Origin: Axinella damicornis
Lineage: Eukaryota; Porifera; Demospongiae; Axinellida; Axinellidae
Assembly: GCA_963931865.1 (NCBI GenBank)
Contig: OZ007512.1
Span: 1,531,950-1,595,949, forward strand
Length of the DNA stretch: 64,000 bases
Direction of reading: 5' to 3'
Shown one piece after another: positions 55,098-64,000 of this stretch (within the stretch, counting starts at the first letter, position 1; each line of letters opens with the position of its first letter). Both the position numbers and the translations under genes were made by a program. The notes below the pieces were generated by a model. It saw nothing but the letters and a program-made list of their open reading frames with translations, was not told the origin of the DNA and searched no databases.

Positions 55098-55553
55098 GCC
55101 GGCAGCCATTGTGCAACTAAACTTGTGCTGGGTAATCTCCATGGGTGTAAGGTATAGGACCAAAAGACTGCTGGGCTTGTAATCCCCCCTGGTGTGGCCA
55201 CTGGGTCCACCACTAGAGAAGAGACTATAGCTATCTGGTTCTCAGCTTGAGGATCTCAAAGGTGTGACCAGGAGGAAGCCGGCAGCCATTGTGCAACTAA
55301 ACTTGTGCTGGGTAATCTCCATGGGTGTAAGCTATAGGACCAAAAGACTGCTGGGCTTGTAATCCCCCCTGGTGTGGCCACTGGGTCCACCACTAGAGAA
55401 GAGACTATAGCTATCTGGTTCTCAGCTTGAGGATCTCAAAGGTGTGACCAGGAGGAAGCCGGCAGCCATTGTGCAACTAAACTTGTGCTGGGTAATCTCC
55501 ATGGGTGTAAGGTATAGGACCAAAAGACTGCTGGGCTTGTAATCCCCCCTGGT
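55098..55553 (+). repeat. 180-bp tandem repeat, about 2.5 copies
   Basis: gccggcagccattgtgcaac recurs at 55,098, 55,278 and 55,458 with nearly identical text between. It lies between the left TIR and the transposase start, so it may be a subterminal transposase-binding region or part of the promoter. Confidence 0.9.
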
Positions 55554-55601
55554 TATGGTATGTGATGAGGTAATCAATTTTGTATTTGTACTTAGGATGC
55601 C

Positions 55602-58600
55602 ATGGATAAAGAGAATAAACGACGCAGAAAGAGCTACAGGAGGTTCCACGACAGGAGAAAGAATGATATTAGGAAACGTCAGGCAAACGCGTTATCACTT
55701 CTCCAGTTTAATGTACCAAAACGTACGCAAATTGTAGCAGCCAAACCCACCACACCCCCACCCCAGCGACAGCCTACACCTACCCCACCCCGGCAAAAAG
55801 CTGCACCTACCCCACCCCAGCGACAACCTACACCTACCCCACCCCGGCAAAAAGCTGCACCTACCCCACCCCAGCGACAACCTACACCTACCCCACCCCG
55901 GCAAAAAGCTGCACCTACCCCACCCCAGCGACAACCTACACCTACCCAGCTTGACTCCAACATAGTTCAGCCAGACTCCACCCTGCTGCTGCGACACCAT
56001 CCAAACCTATCCTTCGAACTTATGTGCCAACATCTTCGCTCTACCCCTCTATCTGCTGAATGGATCCCAGTTTATTCAGAGAGTTCAATCCAGCTGTGTA
56101 TGGTGAAGGTGATGCCGCTATCACAAGCGAAGGTTGGGAGGTCCATCACTGTCAACACAAATATGTCATGGCATGTGCATGTCGCTGGGAAGTTAGTAGC
56201 AAAAGATACAAGCAAACTTATCCGAGAATTTCCACATCAGATCACCGACGTGAAATGCTTGCATGCCATTATCCAGTGTGTTGAGAGGGCTCATATTTGC
56301 CCAGGAAATCCGCAACTAGAGTTTGTGGAAATCGTGGAAAAGAGAGGTGGGTCATCTGCTGGTAAGAAAGTAGCATTTGTGGATTCTGAAGGTGAGGTCG
56401 TTGATGTAGATGGTCGAATGTATGGGCGGACTGTGCGAAGATGTGACTGTGAACTCCTTTGTGAACCCAGCAGTTCAAATCCCAAACGGTGCAAAAATTG
56501 CTGCCAATACCGTGTTCAACTGCGGATAGCTAAAAGCCGAGAACAGCTGAAGGACAGCAGTGGACGGACTACTCATGATAGTCACTGCAACTACCGGTAC
56601 CTCTCAGAGAATGAGAAGGTGGAAAGACTTCAATGTCTTCAGAAGCAGAAAATTGCATTGAAAGATAAAGTGAAGAAGCTACAGAAGAAAGCCAATAGAC
56701 TCATAGAAAGGGAAGGTGTGAGGTTGACTGAGGCAGATGCAGCAGACATTCAGACAGTCATGGCTGAGACTTCAGATAAAGTTGATGATGACTTTGTCAA
56801 AGATTCGTTTCAGCACATTCTATGGGAACAGCAGAGAAAGTACAATGCTTTGAAAAACAAACGGCAAATGAGGTGGCACCCACTCGTTATATGGTTTGCA
56901 CTGAGTTTGCGATACGCCTCATCAACAGCATATCGTACTGTAACCAGAAGTGGTCTCCTCTCCCTCCCATCTGAACGGACACTTCGTGACTATACTCACT
57001 GGTGTTCTGTGCGAAATGGTGTCCACTTCCCATTCATCGATAAAGCTAAGAAGGTCATGGCTCAAGAAGGCTTTGAGAAAGAAGACATGCAGTTTGCATT
57101 GATAATGGATGAAATGAAGATTAAACGTGGCCTTGTGTACAGAAAGCACACAGGAGATCTAGTGGGATTTTGTGATCTAAGCACAGTCAATCAAGACCTG
57201 GATGAACTAGCAGCTGATGTTGAATCCAACGCTACTCCGAAGTTGGCTGAACAAATGTTGACTTTCATGATTCGCCCTATCTTCAGGCCGTCTCTATCCT
57301 TCATGGTTGCATCGTATGCATCACTTTGTTTATCAGGCGAAAAGCTGTACGCCCCTGTATGGGAAGTCATTGAAGCCCTGGAATTCAGCGGACTACCAGT
57401 TGTCTCATTGACAAGTGATGGTGCTTCGCCAAATCGTCGCTTCTACAAGCTGTGCAAGATTACAGATAAGACACACAAGACACGCAATCCTTACGCTGAC
57501 CGTGACCTGTACTTCTTTTGCGACCCTCCTCACCTCCTGAAAACTGCAAGAAATTGTCTCAGCAATTCAGGCGCTCATTCTAATACGTGGAATCTCATGG
57601 TTAGTGAGTGTTACTGATTGTTAGCCTAGATTCTGGTGGTGTTTAAATAGAATAAAGGGTGCATGTTGCTAAAAGTTCATACCATACTAGATGTAAATGT
57701 AGTGCAGTGTCTGATCACTTTGTTCATACACATCTTTCCCAGAGGAATGGATTTCCCCTCTCCTGGAAACACCTGGAGTATTTGTTCCTATCAGAGACGC
57801 AGACACTCACCCCTGGTGTTCGCCTATGTCCCAAGTTAACTAGGGATCATCTTTGGCTTACATCCTATGCCAAAATGAAAGTGAATTTAGCCGCACAGGT
57901 ATGAAATTTGCAGTGAAGTGTACTACATGTACATGTACTAATCAGGTTTCTGTGATTTATAGATCCTCAGTGATACGGTTGCCAATGCACTGACCTACTT
58001 GGACCAGGAGCATACAAGAGAGACAAGGCTATTTATTTCACTGATGGACAGGTTCTTTGACTGCTTGAACGTGAAAAGCAAAATCGAAGGTAAACGCAAA
58101 AGGAAGGAGACTCGGATGCCTTACCAGACACCAAGGGACTGGAGATTTAAGGTTTGTTGTACCATAGATAATATAGTACCATGGTTGTGCTTACTGCATT
58201 TGACTGTGGACCTAGAGGTCCCTAGCCTCGTTCCCAGGCCTTCTAACCCCAGCGTTTGTCGCTTGCAGTACTAACGCGGGGGAAGGCCTGGTCAAACTCG
58301 TCACGTGCAGTGACATACATGGACATTGGACGCCTCCTTACGTCCACCTAACGTCCTCACTGCACGTGACGAGTTTGACCAGGCCTTCCCCCGCGTTAGT
58401 ACTGCAAGCGACAAACGCTGGGGTTAGAAGGCATGGGAACGAGGCTAAGAGGTCCCAGGTTCTAGCCCTGAGCCGTCGGTCCCAAGGGCTCTGCCTTCCA
58501 GGCCCTTGTTAGCCACCATTGTGGTAAAACCCTCAGGGGTAATGAAAACTACATTCAATTGGTGTGACTGATTCAGCGATACATTTGTCCTCCTTTTAGT

Positions 58601-59081
58601 GGCTGGAGACAACCTTTCTAGGTTACTTCCGTGAGTGGAAGAAGGAGATCCAGTCACTACCACTTGACGCAAATGAGAAGCAGCGAATGCTGATTAGCCG
58701 TGAAACAATGGAGGGACTAGAAATCACAGGTACAATAACTTTCAAAGCTTGTTGTATTCCAGTCATTATGTGCTTTCATTGTATCCAGTGACCTCCTTCT
58801 GTGAGCTAGCCCCGGTGCTGATCCGTAATTCTGGCCACTATCTACTGAGTGAAGTTTTTAGTCAGGATCCGGTGGAGAGATATTTCAGCAAACAGCGTCA
58901 TCGGGGTGGAGGAAATGAAAACCCAACGGTTCAACAGTTTGAAACTAATGCAGCTATACTGATGCAAAAACAGCAGACTCGACACGACCTGAAGACCATG
59001 AACGTTCTGCCTGACAGGCATGACATGCCAACGAAGCTACCTATAGATGAACCCCTCCCTAAGAGACCAAGGAAGCACTAA
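55602..59081 (+). CDS. P-element/THAP9-type transposase (five exons)
   Basis: Exons 55602-57599, 57743-57898, 57963-58151, 58600-58729 and 58789-59081 (TAA). After a basic N-terminus come 18-residue Pro/Thr repeats (PPQRQPTPTPPRQKAAPT), then a Cys-rich segment (CDCELLCEPSSSNPKRCKNC) in place of a clear THAP finger. A coiled coil follows (about residues 340-375), then the P-transposase core: RWHPLVIWFALSLRY, LPSERTLRDYTHW, RNase-H-like Asp in LIMDEMKIKRGLVYRK, second Asp in LTSDGASPNRRFYKL, FFCDPPHLLKTARN, and later exons LCPKLTRDHLW and DPVERYFSKQRHRGGGNENP with the likely third acidic residue. Splice borders are good. It looks intact. An upstream non-coding exon is possible (acceptor ttgtacttag at 55,595). 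Confidence 0.8.
55745..55945 (+). repeat. coding 54-bp repeat (Pro-rich)
   Basis: About 3.5 copies encoding PPQRQPTPTPPRQKAAPT within the transposase N-terminal region. Low-complexity linker; copy number is probably variable. Confidence 0.85.
58214..58456. mobile_element. 225-bp same-family MITE nested in a transposase intron
   Basis: TAGCCTCGTTCCCAGGCC at 58,223 and GGGAACGAGGCTA ending 58,447 are inverted over about 100 bases per arm. A perfect 9-bp duplication AGAGGTCCC lies at 58,214-58,222 and 58,448-58,456. It sits in intron 3 of the transposase gene, whose product presumably moves it. Confidence 0.85.
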
Positions 59082-59222
59082 CATGATTATGATGTATACA
59101 TGTAGCTGTACATGTTATGTTGTAAAGTGAAGGTTGTCATGATGTTACCCAACAGATTTTACAGTAAACAAAGTTAATACATAATACATGTACATAGCAA
59201 TGTGATCAAGCTAAAACATAAC

Positions 59223-60628
59223 TTATGTTTCTTTCTCTGTTCCTCTTGTCTTGAGTGCTCTTCTCGTACCTTGCTTTTTAGCAGCTGCTTTCTGAAGGAG
59301 GATGTTACAACCTGCTGCGAACGAGAAGCAGCGAACTGTAGCCCACAGTTCAACTACTGCTTTCAAAAGTTCTAAACTGTAGGTTTCATATTTCGCTGGG
59401 ATGACAGTCGCATTTGCTTCCCACATTTCTAGTACACAGGGGTCATCCAAGACTTCTTCTACAACCGCCGAATGAAGGTTTACAGATGGTTTAATTCTTC
59501 GGACATTCAGGACACTTCTGGTGATTTGCTCCACTCTCTCCATCAACGAATAAACCTATGGGAGACAGAATCATATTAACGCTCTCTGGCATGAGATTAC
59601 AATCATGGTACAATAATAATTACCTCTGGCTTGATCTGGTACAGCCCTCCCCTGTCAATCTGCTCAGTCCATACTCGGGTGTAGTCCTCAGGCGTATCGA
59701 TGTCATCTGGCTGGTGTTCGGCTCTCATTCTCCTAAGTACATGTACAAACATCTGGTGTTTCTGCTGGATGATTCGATTCGATGATCTTTTCTTGAATTT
59801 CTTGATAAGCTTCACAGATATGTAGCCACTCATGTAGTAAACGACATTCTTTTCTCTGAGAGTAAGAGTTGACAGATTGTTTCTACCCACTCTCTGTGAT
59901 TGCTCTTCGGCCCTCAAACTGATCAACTTCTTCAGCAACCTGTCAACTATAAGCTGCAAGGCAAACACAGAATGCATATGCAGTGCATCAGGGAGTTGAA
60001 TATTGGACAGAAAAGTGGTCCAATTCACCCTGAGATGTGGTTCAACTCGAAACCGGTGAAAAGCGGACCACATTCGCCCAGCTTTAGATGATGGCAGTCG
60101 GCACCGATCACCAGCTTGTAAACAAGCTTCCAGTCGAGAAATTACACCTACAAAAAAATCTCGGGCCTGACAAATATGAACACTCTTCAGTACATGATTG
60201 ATCAGTTCGATCACTGGAGGTCCATGTTCAGTCACTTTAAGGAGTGTCTCCTCCTTGAGGGCTCCAAGAAGAGCTACGAGGATGGTGATGTACCCTGCAG
60301 CTGCCGAGCTGGATGAGATGTGTCTACTTCCAACCACACCTTCAACCTACAGTGATGTATATATGAATGACGCTAAACCATGGGTTGAATGGCTGAATGT
60401 CATGCATGAACAACATGGGAAGCCTAGTACATACAAGTAGTCTGGCGCAGCCAGACCCTCGTGTGAGAATCTGTATGGTCGGCAAAAGTTTACTTGTTTA
60501 TCACGTACCTGGCTCTCAAACGCCAACTCCTCTTCCTCACAAAGGCTGTTATCACTCAAGCTACTAAAACTTGTCTCCAACTCACTTGTCGAGCTCTGCG
60601 GAGACATAGGACTCTCGTTAGTTGCCAT
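59223..60628 (-). CDS. transposon-encoded accessory protein, unknown function (three exons)
   Basis: Exons 60628-60509, 60346-59624 and 59555-59223, with donors GTACGT and GTAATT and acceptors cactgtag and cccatag; about 391 codons. Exon 1 is Ser/Glu-rich (MATNESPMSPQSSTSELETS). Exon 2 is helical (GYITILVALLGALKEETLLK, FALQLIVDRLLKKLISL) and has REKNVVYYMSGYISVKLIKK, similar in style to the YxxGYxxxKL segment seen near the C-terminus of P/THAP9-type transposases. The last exon ends TRRALKTRGTEKET. It is convergent with the transposase, 142 bases apart. A role in transposition is only inferred from its place inside the element. Confidence 0.65.
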
Positions 60629-60753
60629 TTCGATCCCCCGAAGTATACGAACATCGTAAATTACTCCGTTACATCCGTAACGCGGATTGATTGTTATTGG
60701 CTTCCGTATTTGACGTGCGTTTCCTATCCACCTCGCGTACTTTATTATCCATG

Positions 60754-61341
60754 CCCAAACAACCCCAGCGAAGATCGCTTGCAGTATCTCGCGGGGAAGG
60801 AGGGTCTGGTCATTATTGGTTAATAAATCGAATTCTACCGTAAATATTTTTCCGCTGATTTAGAAGCGCTCTCAAAATGACTTGGATGTAGATGGCAGTC
60901 CAGACTAGTAAACGATTGATGCCGATACGGCGTACGGCAAGTAGCTCATGGACTTGTTACCGTTCAAAGCGGCAAGATAAAATGGTGGCTAGTACTGGCA
61001 GCAGGTGCTTGGGGGTAGTCACTGCGCAGAATCCGACGATCACGACAGTCAGGTATGTCATCAGGCAGTACTGTAAGGCCATAGAGTCACCAGGCAGCGA
61101 CAACGCTCGAGCGCTTGTGAACAAGCCATGACAGATGAACAAACGCTTAACTACATGTACAGTATGGGGCGAAATTTTATACTACGGAAATGACGTCGCG
61201 TATAAATGAAACTGTCAACATTCCGTAGATCCGCGTTGCCCGGGCCCGGCCGCGCCCGCGGTCAAATGACCAGACCCTCCTTCCCCGCGAGATACTGCAA
61301 GCGATCTTCGCTGGGGTTGTTTGGGTCTGGGAACGAGACTA
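60754..61341. mobile_element. fused inverted-repeat unit forming the element's right end
   Basis: cccaaacaaccccagcgaag ... ggagggtctggtca (60,754-60,814) and its complement (61,266-61,326) flank about 450 bases. The left side lacks the outer 16 bases of the TIR; the right side has the full TIR. It looks like a MITE joined head-on to the truncated right end (60,718-60,753) of the large element. Confidence 0.65.
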
Positions 61342-61457
61342 TACACTGCTATCACGAACAGTACCAGAACCACCAGCCGGCGCAGTCCAGAGAGTGACAG
61401 CTTTGACCGGCAGTGGTTCTTCAGGAAAACTACGACGATTCGAGAACTAGACCGCAT
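61342..61457 (-). pseudogene. NDST: NDST exon 1, 5' part: start and signal anchor
   Basis: ATG at 61,457 starts MRSSSRIVVVFLKNH, then basic residues and the hydrophobic LSGLRRLVVLVLFVIAVY, a typical type II Golgi anchor. It runs directly into the 9-bp duplication and the transposon end. On the far side of the transposon the same frame resumes as GFVYYSNAIGSMEG. Confidence 0.7.
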
Positions 61458-61547
61458 GCTCGAGACTGACTTAAGTTAAAGCTCAGTTTATGTTCGCATC
61501 GTGCAAGCATCCTCTGCAGCAGACTATCCTGCGCATGCGCCAGACAT

Positions 61548-61706
61548 TCAATTGGCGAACGCGGGTGCCACGAAAATTAGATCAAAGAATGGCGACCATG
61601 ACTCAATGAGTTGCTGTCTCTCTCTGAGGTGTCTTGACTGCCTCAGCTCCAGAAATTCCGACTTGATGTTGTCTCTCGTGTCCCTCTCGTTCTCGTCCAA
61701 GTGCAT
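61548..61706 (-). CDS. short ORF, possible first exon, unknown
   Basis: ATG at 61,706 opens a 52-codon frame beginning MHLDENERDTRDNIKSEFLE, then LRQSRHLRERQQLIESW. The composition is that of a charged helix, unlike the surrounding non-coding sequence. The stop TGA is at 61,548-61,550. It is on the same strand as NDST and 90 bases upstream of it. I do not recognise it. Confidence 0.25.
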   Translation of the reverse strand: MHLDENERDTRDNIKSEFLELRQSRHLRERQQLIESWSPFFDLIFVAPAFAN

Positions 61707-61790
61707 TTTCTGAGCTGAGTTTGATGGTGATAACCTGTGACATCTAGAGCCAAAGTCTGACCTCGTTGAGCTCTACTGCTAGACGTTCAC

Positions 61791-62000
61791 ACATGGCAGT
61801 ACAAATGCCCCGCACTGGGAGTGTCTTCTGTCATGATGGGAAGGGTAGCCCCTCTGGTGCTCGTTGCCGACTGTACTGCTCTGGGTGTTTGGACTTACCT
61901 TGCAGGGGTTCTGCTAGAGGAGTACACGTGGCAGTGCTCATGGTCGAGTGTCTTCTGTCACGGTGGGAAGGGTAGCCCCTCTGGTGCTCTTTGCCGATGG
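61791..62000. repeat. two-copy direct repeat
   Basis: gagtgtcttctgtca(t/c)g(a/g)tgggaa then gggtagcccctctggtgctc occurs twice, about 130 bases apart. Confidence 0.7.
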
Positions 62001-62039
62001 TCCTCTTCAACGGTACACCGCTCTATCTACTATCAAACT

Positions 62040-62172
62040 CTTCTCTCTGTTTTGTGTTATCTTTTGGACTCATTAGTGTGCGTACATTGTGTACCTGTAT
62101 TGTGTGTGTGTACCTTATGTGTAGCGTTCCCCTAATCGGGGTGATTCGATGAACTTGACTTGACTTGACTGT
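62040..62172 (+). mobile_element. probable 3' tail of a non-LTR retrotransposon
   Basis: cccctaatcggggtgattcg followed by atgaacttgacttgacttga resembles the 3' ends of some non-LTR elements that finish in a short repeat, here (CTTGA)n. No coding part remains next to it. Confidence 0.35.
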
Positions 62173-63247
62173 GAACCGCTACCACAAGTACATTTATGAT
62201 GAAGCCATGCAGGCTAACTGAAGGAAGACACAAGACAACTCTGGAGGCTGGATTGAATGTTACTGCGGCAGTGGCAGTTTTGGTCTACAATTAATAGCTA
62301 CACAGGCATCTGTGACTTAAAAATCATCATTGTGTCTCTCTGTATATGAAGGACAAACATCAAATTCGAAGATAAATGTATCCATAAACACCAGACAAAG
62401 GATAACAAAAAACAAACATAAACACCAGACAAAGGACCCACAAAAAACAAAGGCAGCTCCACCAAACTTAAACTGACAATGTCCATTCAATGACACGTGC
62501 AGCCACAATTACAATAGATTTTGTACAAAGTACGTGTTTCACTTCGGCTCAAGCTGCATCTGTTCACACTCTATTGCCATTGGATACTGAATCTATTTAA
62601 CTGAAGGAAACTGTGCACACGTCATCATTTAACTCAAGCTCTATTGTTGCTTCCTCCTAAAGTTTCCCCACTTTGTGTTGCTTCAGTTTGTGTAGATCTG
62701 AACTTGCTCATTCATTTGCAGTTCATGTCCATGTAGCTACATGCTAAAAGCTACTGAAAGTATAGCTATAGCGTATACACAAAGCTGACCATATTTAAAG
62801 CAGCTGCTCTTTTTCTGAGACACAAAACTCCACTCCTTCCTCCACGATTATGAGTGGCAGTGTTTATACTTGAAGGTGATAGGTACAATGCTAGAAACGA
62901 GTAGTCTACTAAGAGCTATGATAAACAGTACGATTCATTCTTGCAAGGTTGTTTATTACTAGCCATACGTGGATTTCTAGCACTGGTACTTGTATAATCC
63001 CACAATTATTGCATGGCAGTGCAATTCCTTGTGTTGATAATTATTAATAATGTCGAGTCAAACCCAGCTAGCTACCACTGATTGGTTTGGTAACTGAACT
63101 TATTTTGATAACCAGCTAGCTACCATGCAGCTGCAAGAAGCAGAAATTCTTACTGCATGGAGTCCATAATGAGAACGTGTCGAACTGTAGCATCGTCACG
63201 GAGTGTGGACGCAGAAATGAAACCTTTTCTTGTAGGGATGTACAATT

Positions 63248-63590
63248 AGTATACGAGTATGGGACAGCATGTTTACAATGGCAGCAGTACTACATGTAGT
63301 ATACGAGTATGGGACAGCATGTTTACAATGGCAGCAGTACTACATGTAGTATATGAGTATGGGACAGCATGTTTACAATGGCAGCAGTACTACATGTAGT
63401 ATACGAGTATGGGACAGCATGTTTACAATGGCAGCAGTACTACATGTAGTATATGAGTATGGGACAGCATGTTTACAATGGCAGCAGTACTACATATAGT
63501 ATATGAGTATGGGACAGCATGTTTACAATGGCAGCAGTACTACATGTAGTATACGAGTATGGGACAGCATGTTTACAATGGCAGCAGCTG
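63248..63590. repeat. 50-bp tandem repeat, about 7 copies
   Basis: Unit agtatacgagtatgggacag then catgtttacaatggcagcag and tactacatgt. Alternating copies have atacgag or atatgag, suggesting a two-unit higher order. It is followed by a two-copy repeat (acaacgaattgcaaaccaaa, 63,596 and 63,699). Confidence 0.9.
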
Positions 63591-64000
63591 GTACTACAAC
63601 GAATTGCAAACCAAAACAGCAATTTGCCAGAAAAAGAACACCGAGATTCTTTGGAAACTACCAAGGTTGCCATGGAAACGAGAAGTCTCGGCTCACTACA
63701 ACGAATTGCAAACCAAAACAGCAATTTGCCAAAACAAAAACACGAAAGCACATAAACTTGCAATACTGAAATATATTATACTGAATCTGTGAAGAGTATA
63801 AGATGTGGGTTTGTTTGTATGTACATCAGTGACAATAATTAAGCACAGTGATGAATGTGAGATGCTGGTAGCTATACAGATCTGTTACATACTGACAACA
63901 GGTACAGAGCCAGGGGCCAAAACAAATCTCTATCACACTAACAAACTAAATTTAGGCCACTGTGGGTCCACACAATGTGCCAGGGAAAAACCTCACCAAC

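Larger units (their letters stand above)
54810..61350 (+). mobile_element. P-type DNA transposon with two genes, 9-bp TSD
   Basis: TIRs TAGTCTCGTTCCCAGACCC (54,819 onward) and its exact complement ending at 61,341 continue with AAAC/GTTT, 23 bases perfect. The 9-bp duplication TACACTGCT lies at 54,810-54,818 and 61,342-61,350. Removing the element and one duplication joins VLFVIAVY and GFVYYSN of the NDST anchor in frame, which proves the insertion point. Inside are 180-bp subterminal tandem repeats, a P-element/THAP9-like transposase (plus) and a convergent three-exon gene (minus). The right end is complex: an inner right-end sequence at 60,718-60,753 is fused to a second inverted-repeat unit, 60,754-61,341. 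Known P elements make 8-bp duplications; here it is nine. Confidence 0.85.
61458..64000. other. flank upstream of NDST, no complete gene seen
   Basis: Contains the possible small frame at 61,548-61,706, a two-copy repeat at about 61,791-62,000, a retrotransposon-like tail, and the 50-bp minisatellite near the end. 62,300-63,240 is AT-rich with no feature I can support. Confidence 0.4.

Noticed and set aside
55602..56600. Canonical THAP zinc finger at the transposase N-terminus
   Set aside because: No C2CH spacing typical of THAP is visible; only a Cys-rich CDCELLCEP..CKNC segment occurs, so no THAP domain is called.

Overview
This is a eukaryotic (animal) genome window: genes are split by GT-AG introns and the sequence is dense with transposons, microsatellites and long G/C homopolymers. 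The gene content (a DEATH-NACHT-LRR receptor with a 2A-like leader, an ankyrin-Roc-COR protein, a heparan sulfate N-deacetylase/N-sulfotransferase and P-type transposases) best suits an early-branching metazoan. I infer a demosponge, because large DEATH/NACHT/LRR families are known there, but the sequence alone does not prove the species.

Layout. (1) About 0.6-37.7 kb, plus strand: one NOD-like receptor gene. Exon 1 ends in a 2A-like motif (GDIQPNPGP). It joins in phase to a DEATH exon, a 1.9-kb exon with an internally duplicated helical/beta module plus a second DEATH domain, a NACHT exon, and then about 36 short leucine-rich-repeat exons. Most LRR exons lie in four copies of a seven-exon cassette (exon lengths 84-102-87-84-81-84-84), so the array grew by multi-exon tandem duplication. 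The introns carry many MITE-like insertions, several with an empty site in a paralogous cassette. A complete, very young Ty3/gypsy-like retrotransposon (21,590-26,929; two LTRs identical by eye; canonical -1 slippery site GGGAAAC) lies between cassettes 2 and 3.

(2) About 39.2-42.4 kb, minus strand: an ankyrin-Roc-COR (ROCO-type) gene broken by frameshifts and stop codons, hence a pseudogene.

(3) About 45.4-61.5 kb, minus strand: an NDST gene whose exons can be followed from the signal anchor to the C-terminal stop. It has two frameshifts, and its signal-anchor codons are split by a 6.5-kb DNA transposon. Its introns are packed with (CA/TG)n and minisatellites.

(4) 54,819-61,341: that transposon. 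It has terminal inverted repeats beginning TAGTCTCGTTCCCAGACCC and a perfect 9-bp target duplication (TACACTGCT). It carries a spliced P-element/THAP9-type transposase gene and a convergent three-exon gene of unknown function. Short elements with the same termini are scattered over the window. One contains a RecQ-helicase exon fragment, and one sits inside an intron of the transposase gene. I consider this two-gene element with its satellite family the most novel item here.

(5) 61.5-64 kb: flanking sequence with minisatellites and a probable non-LTR retrotransposon tail. No convincing complete gene was seen.
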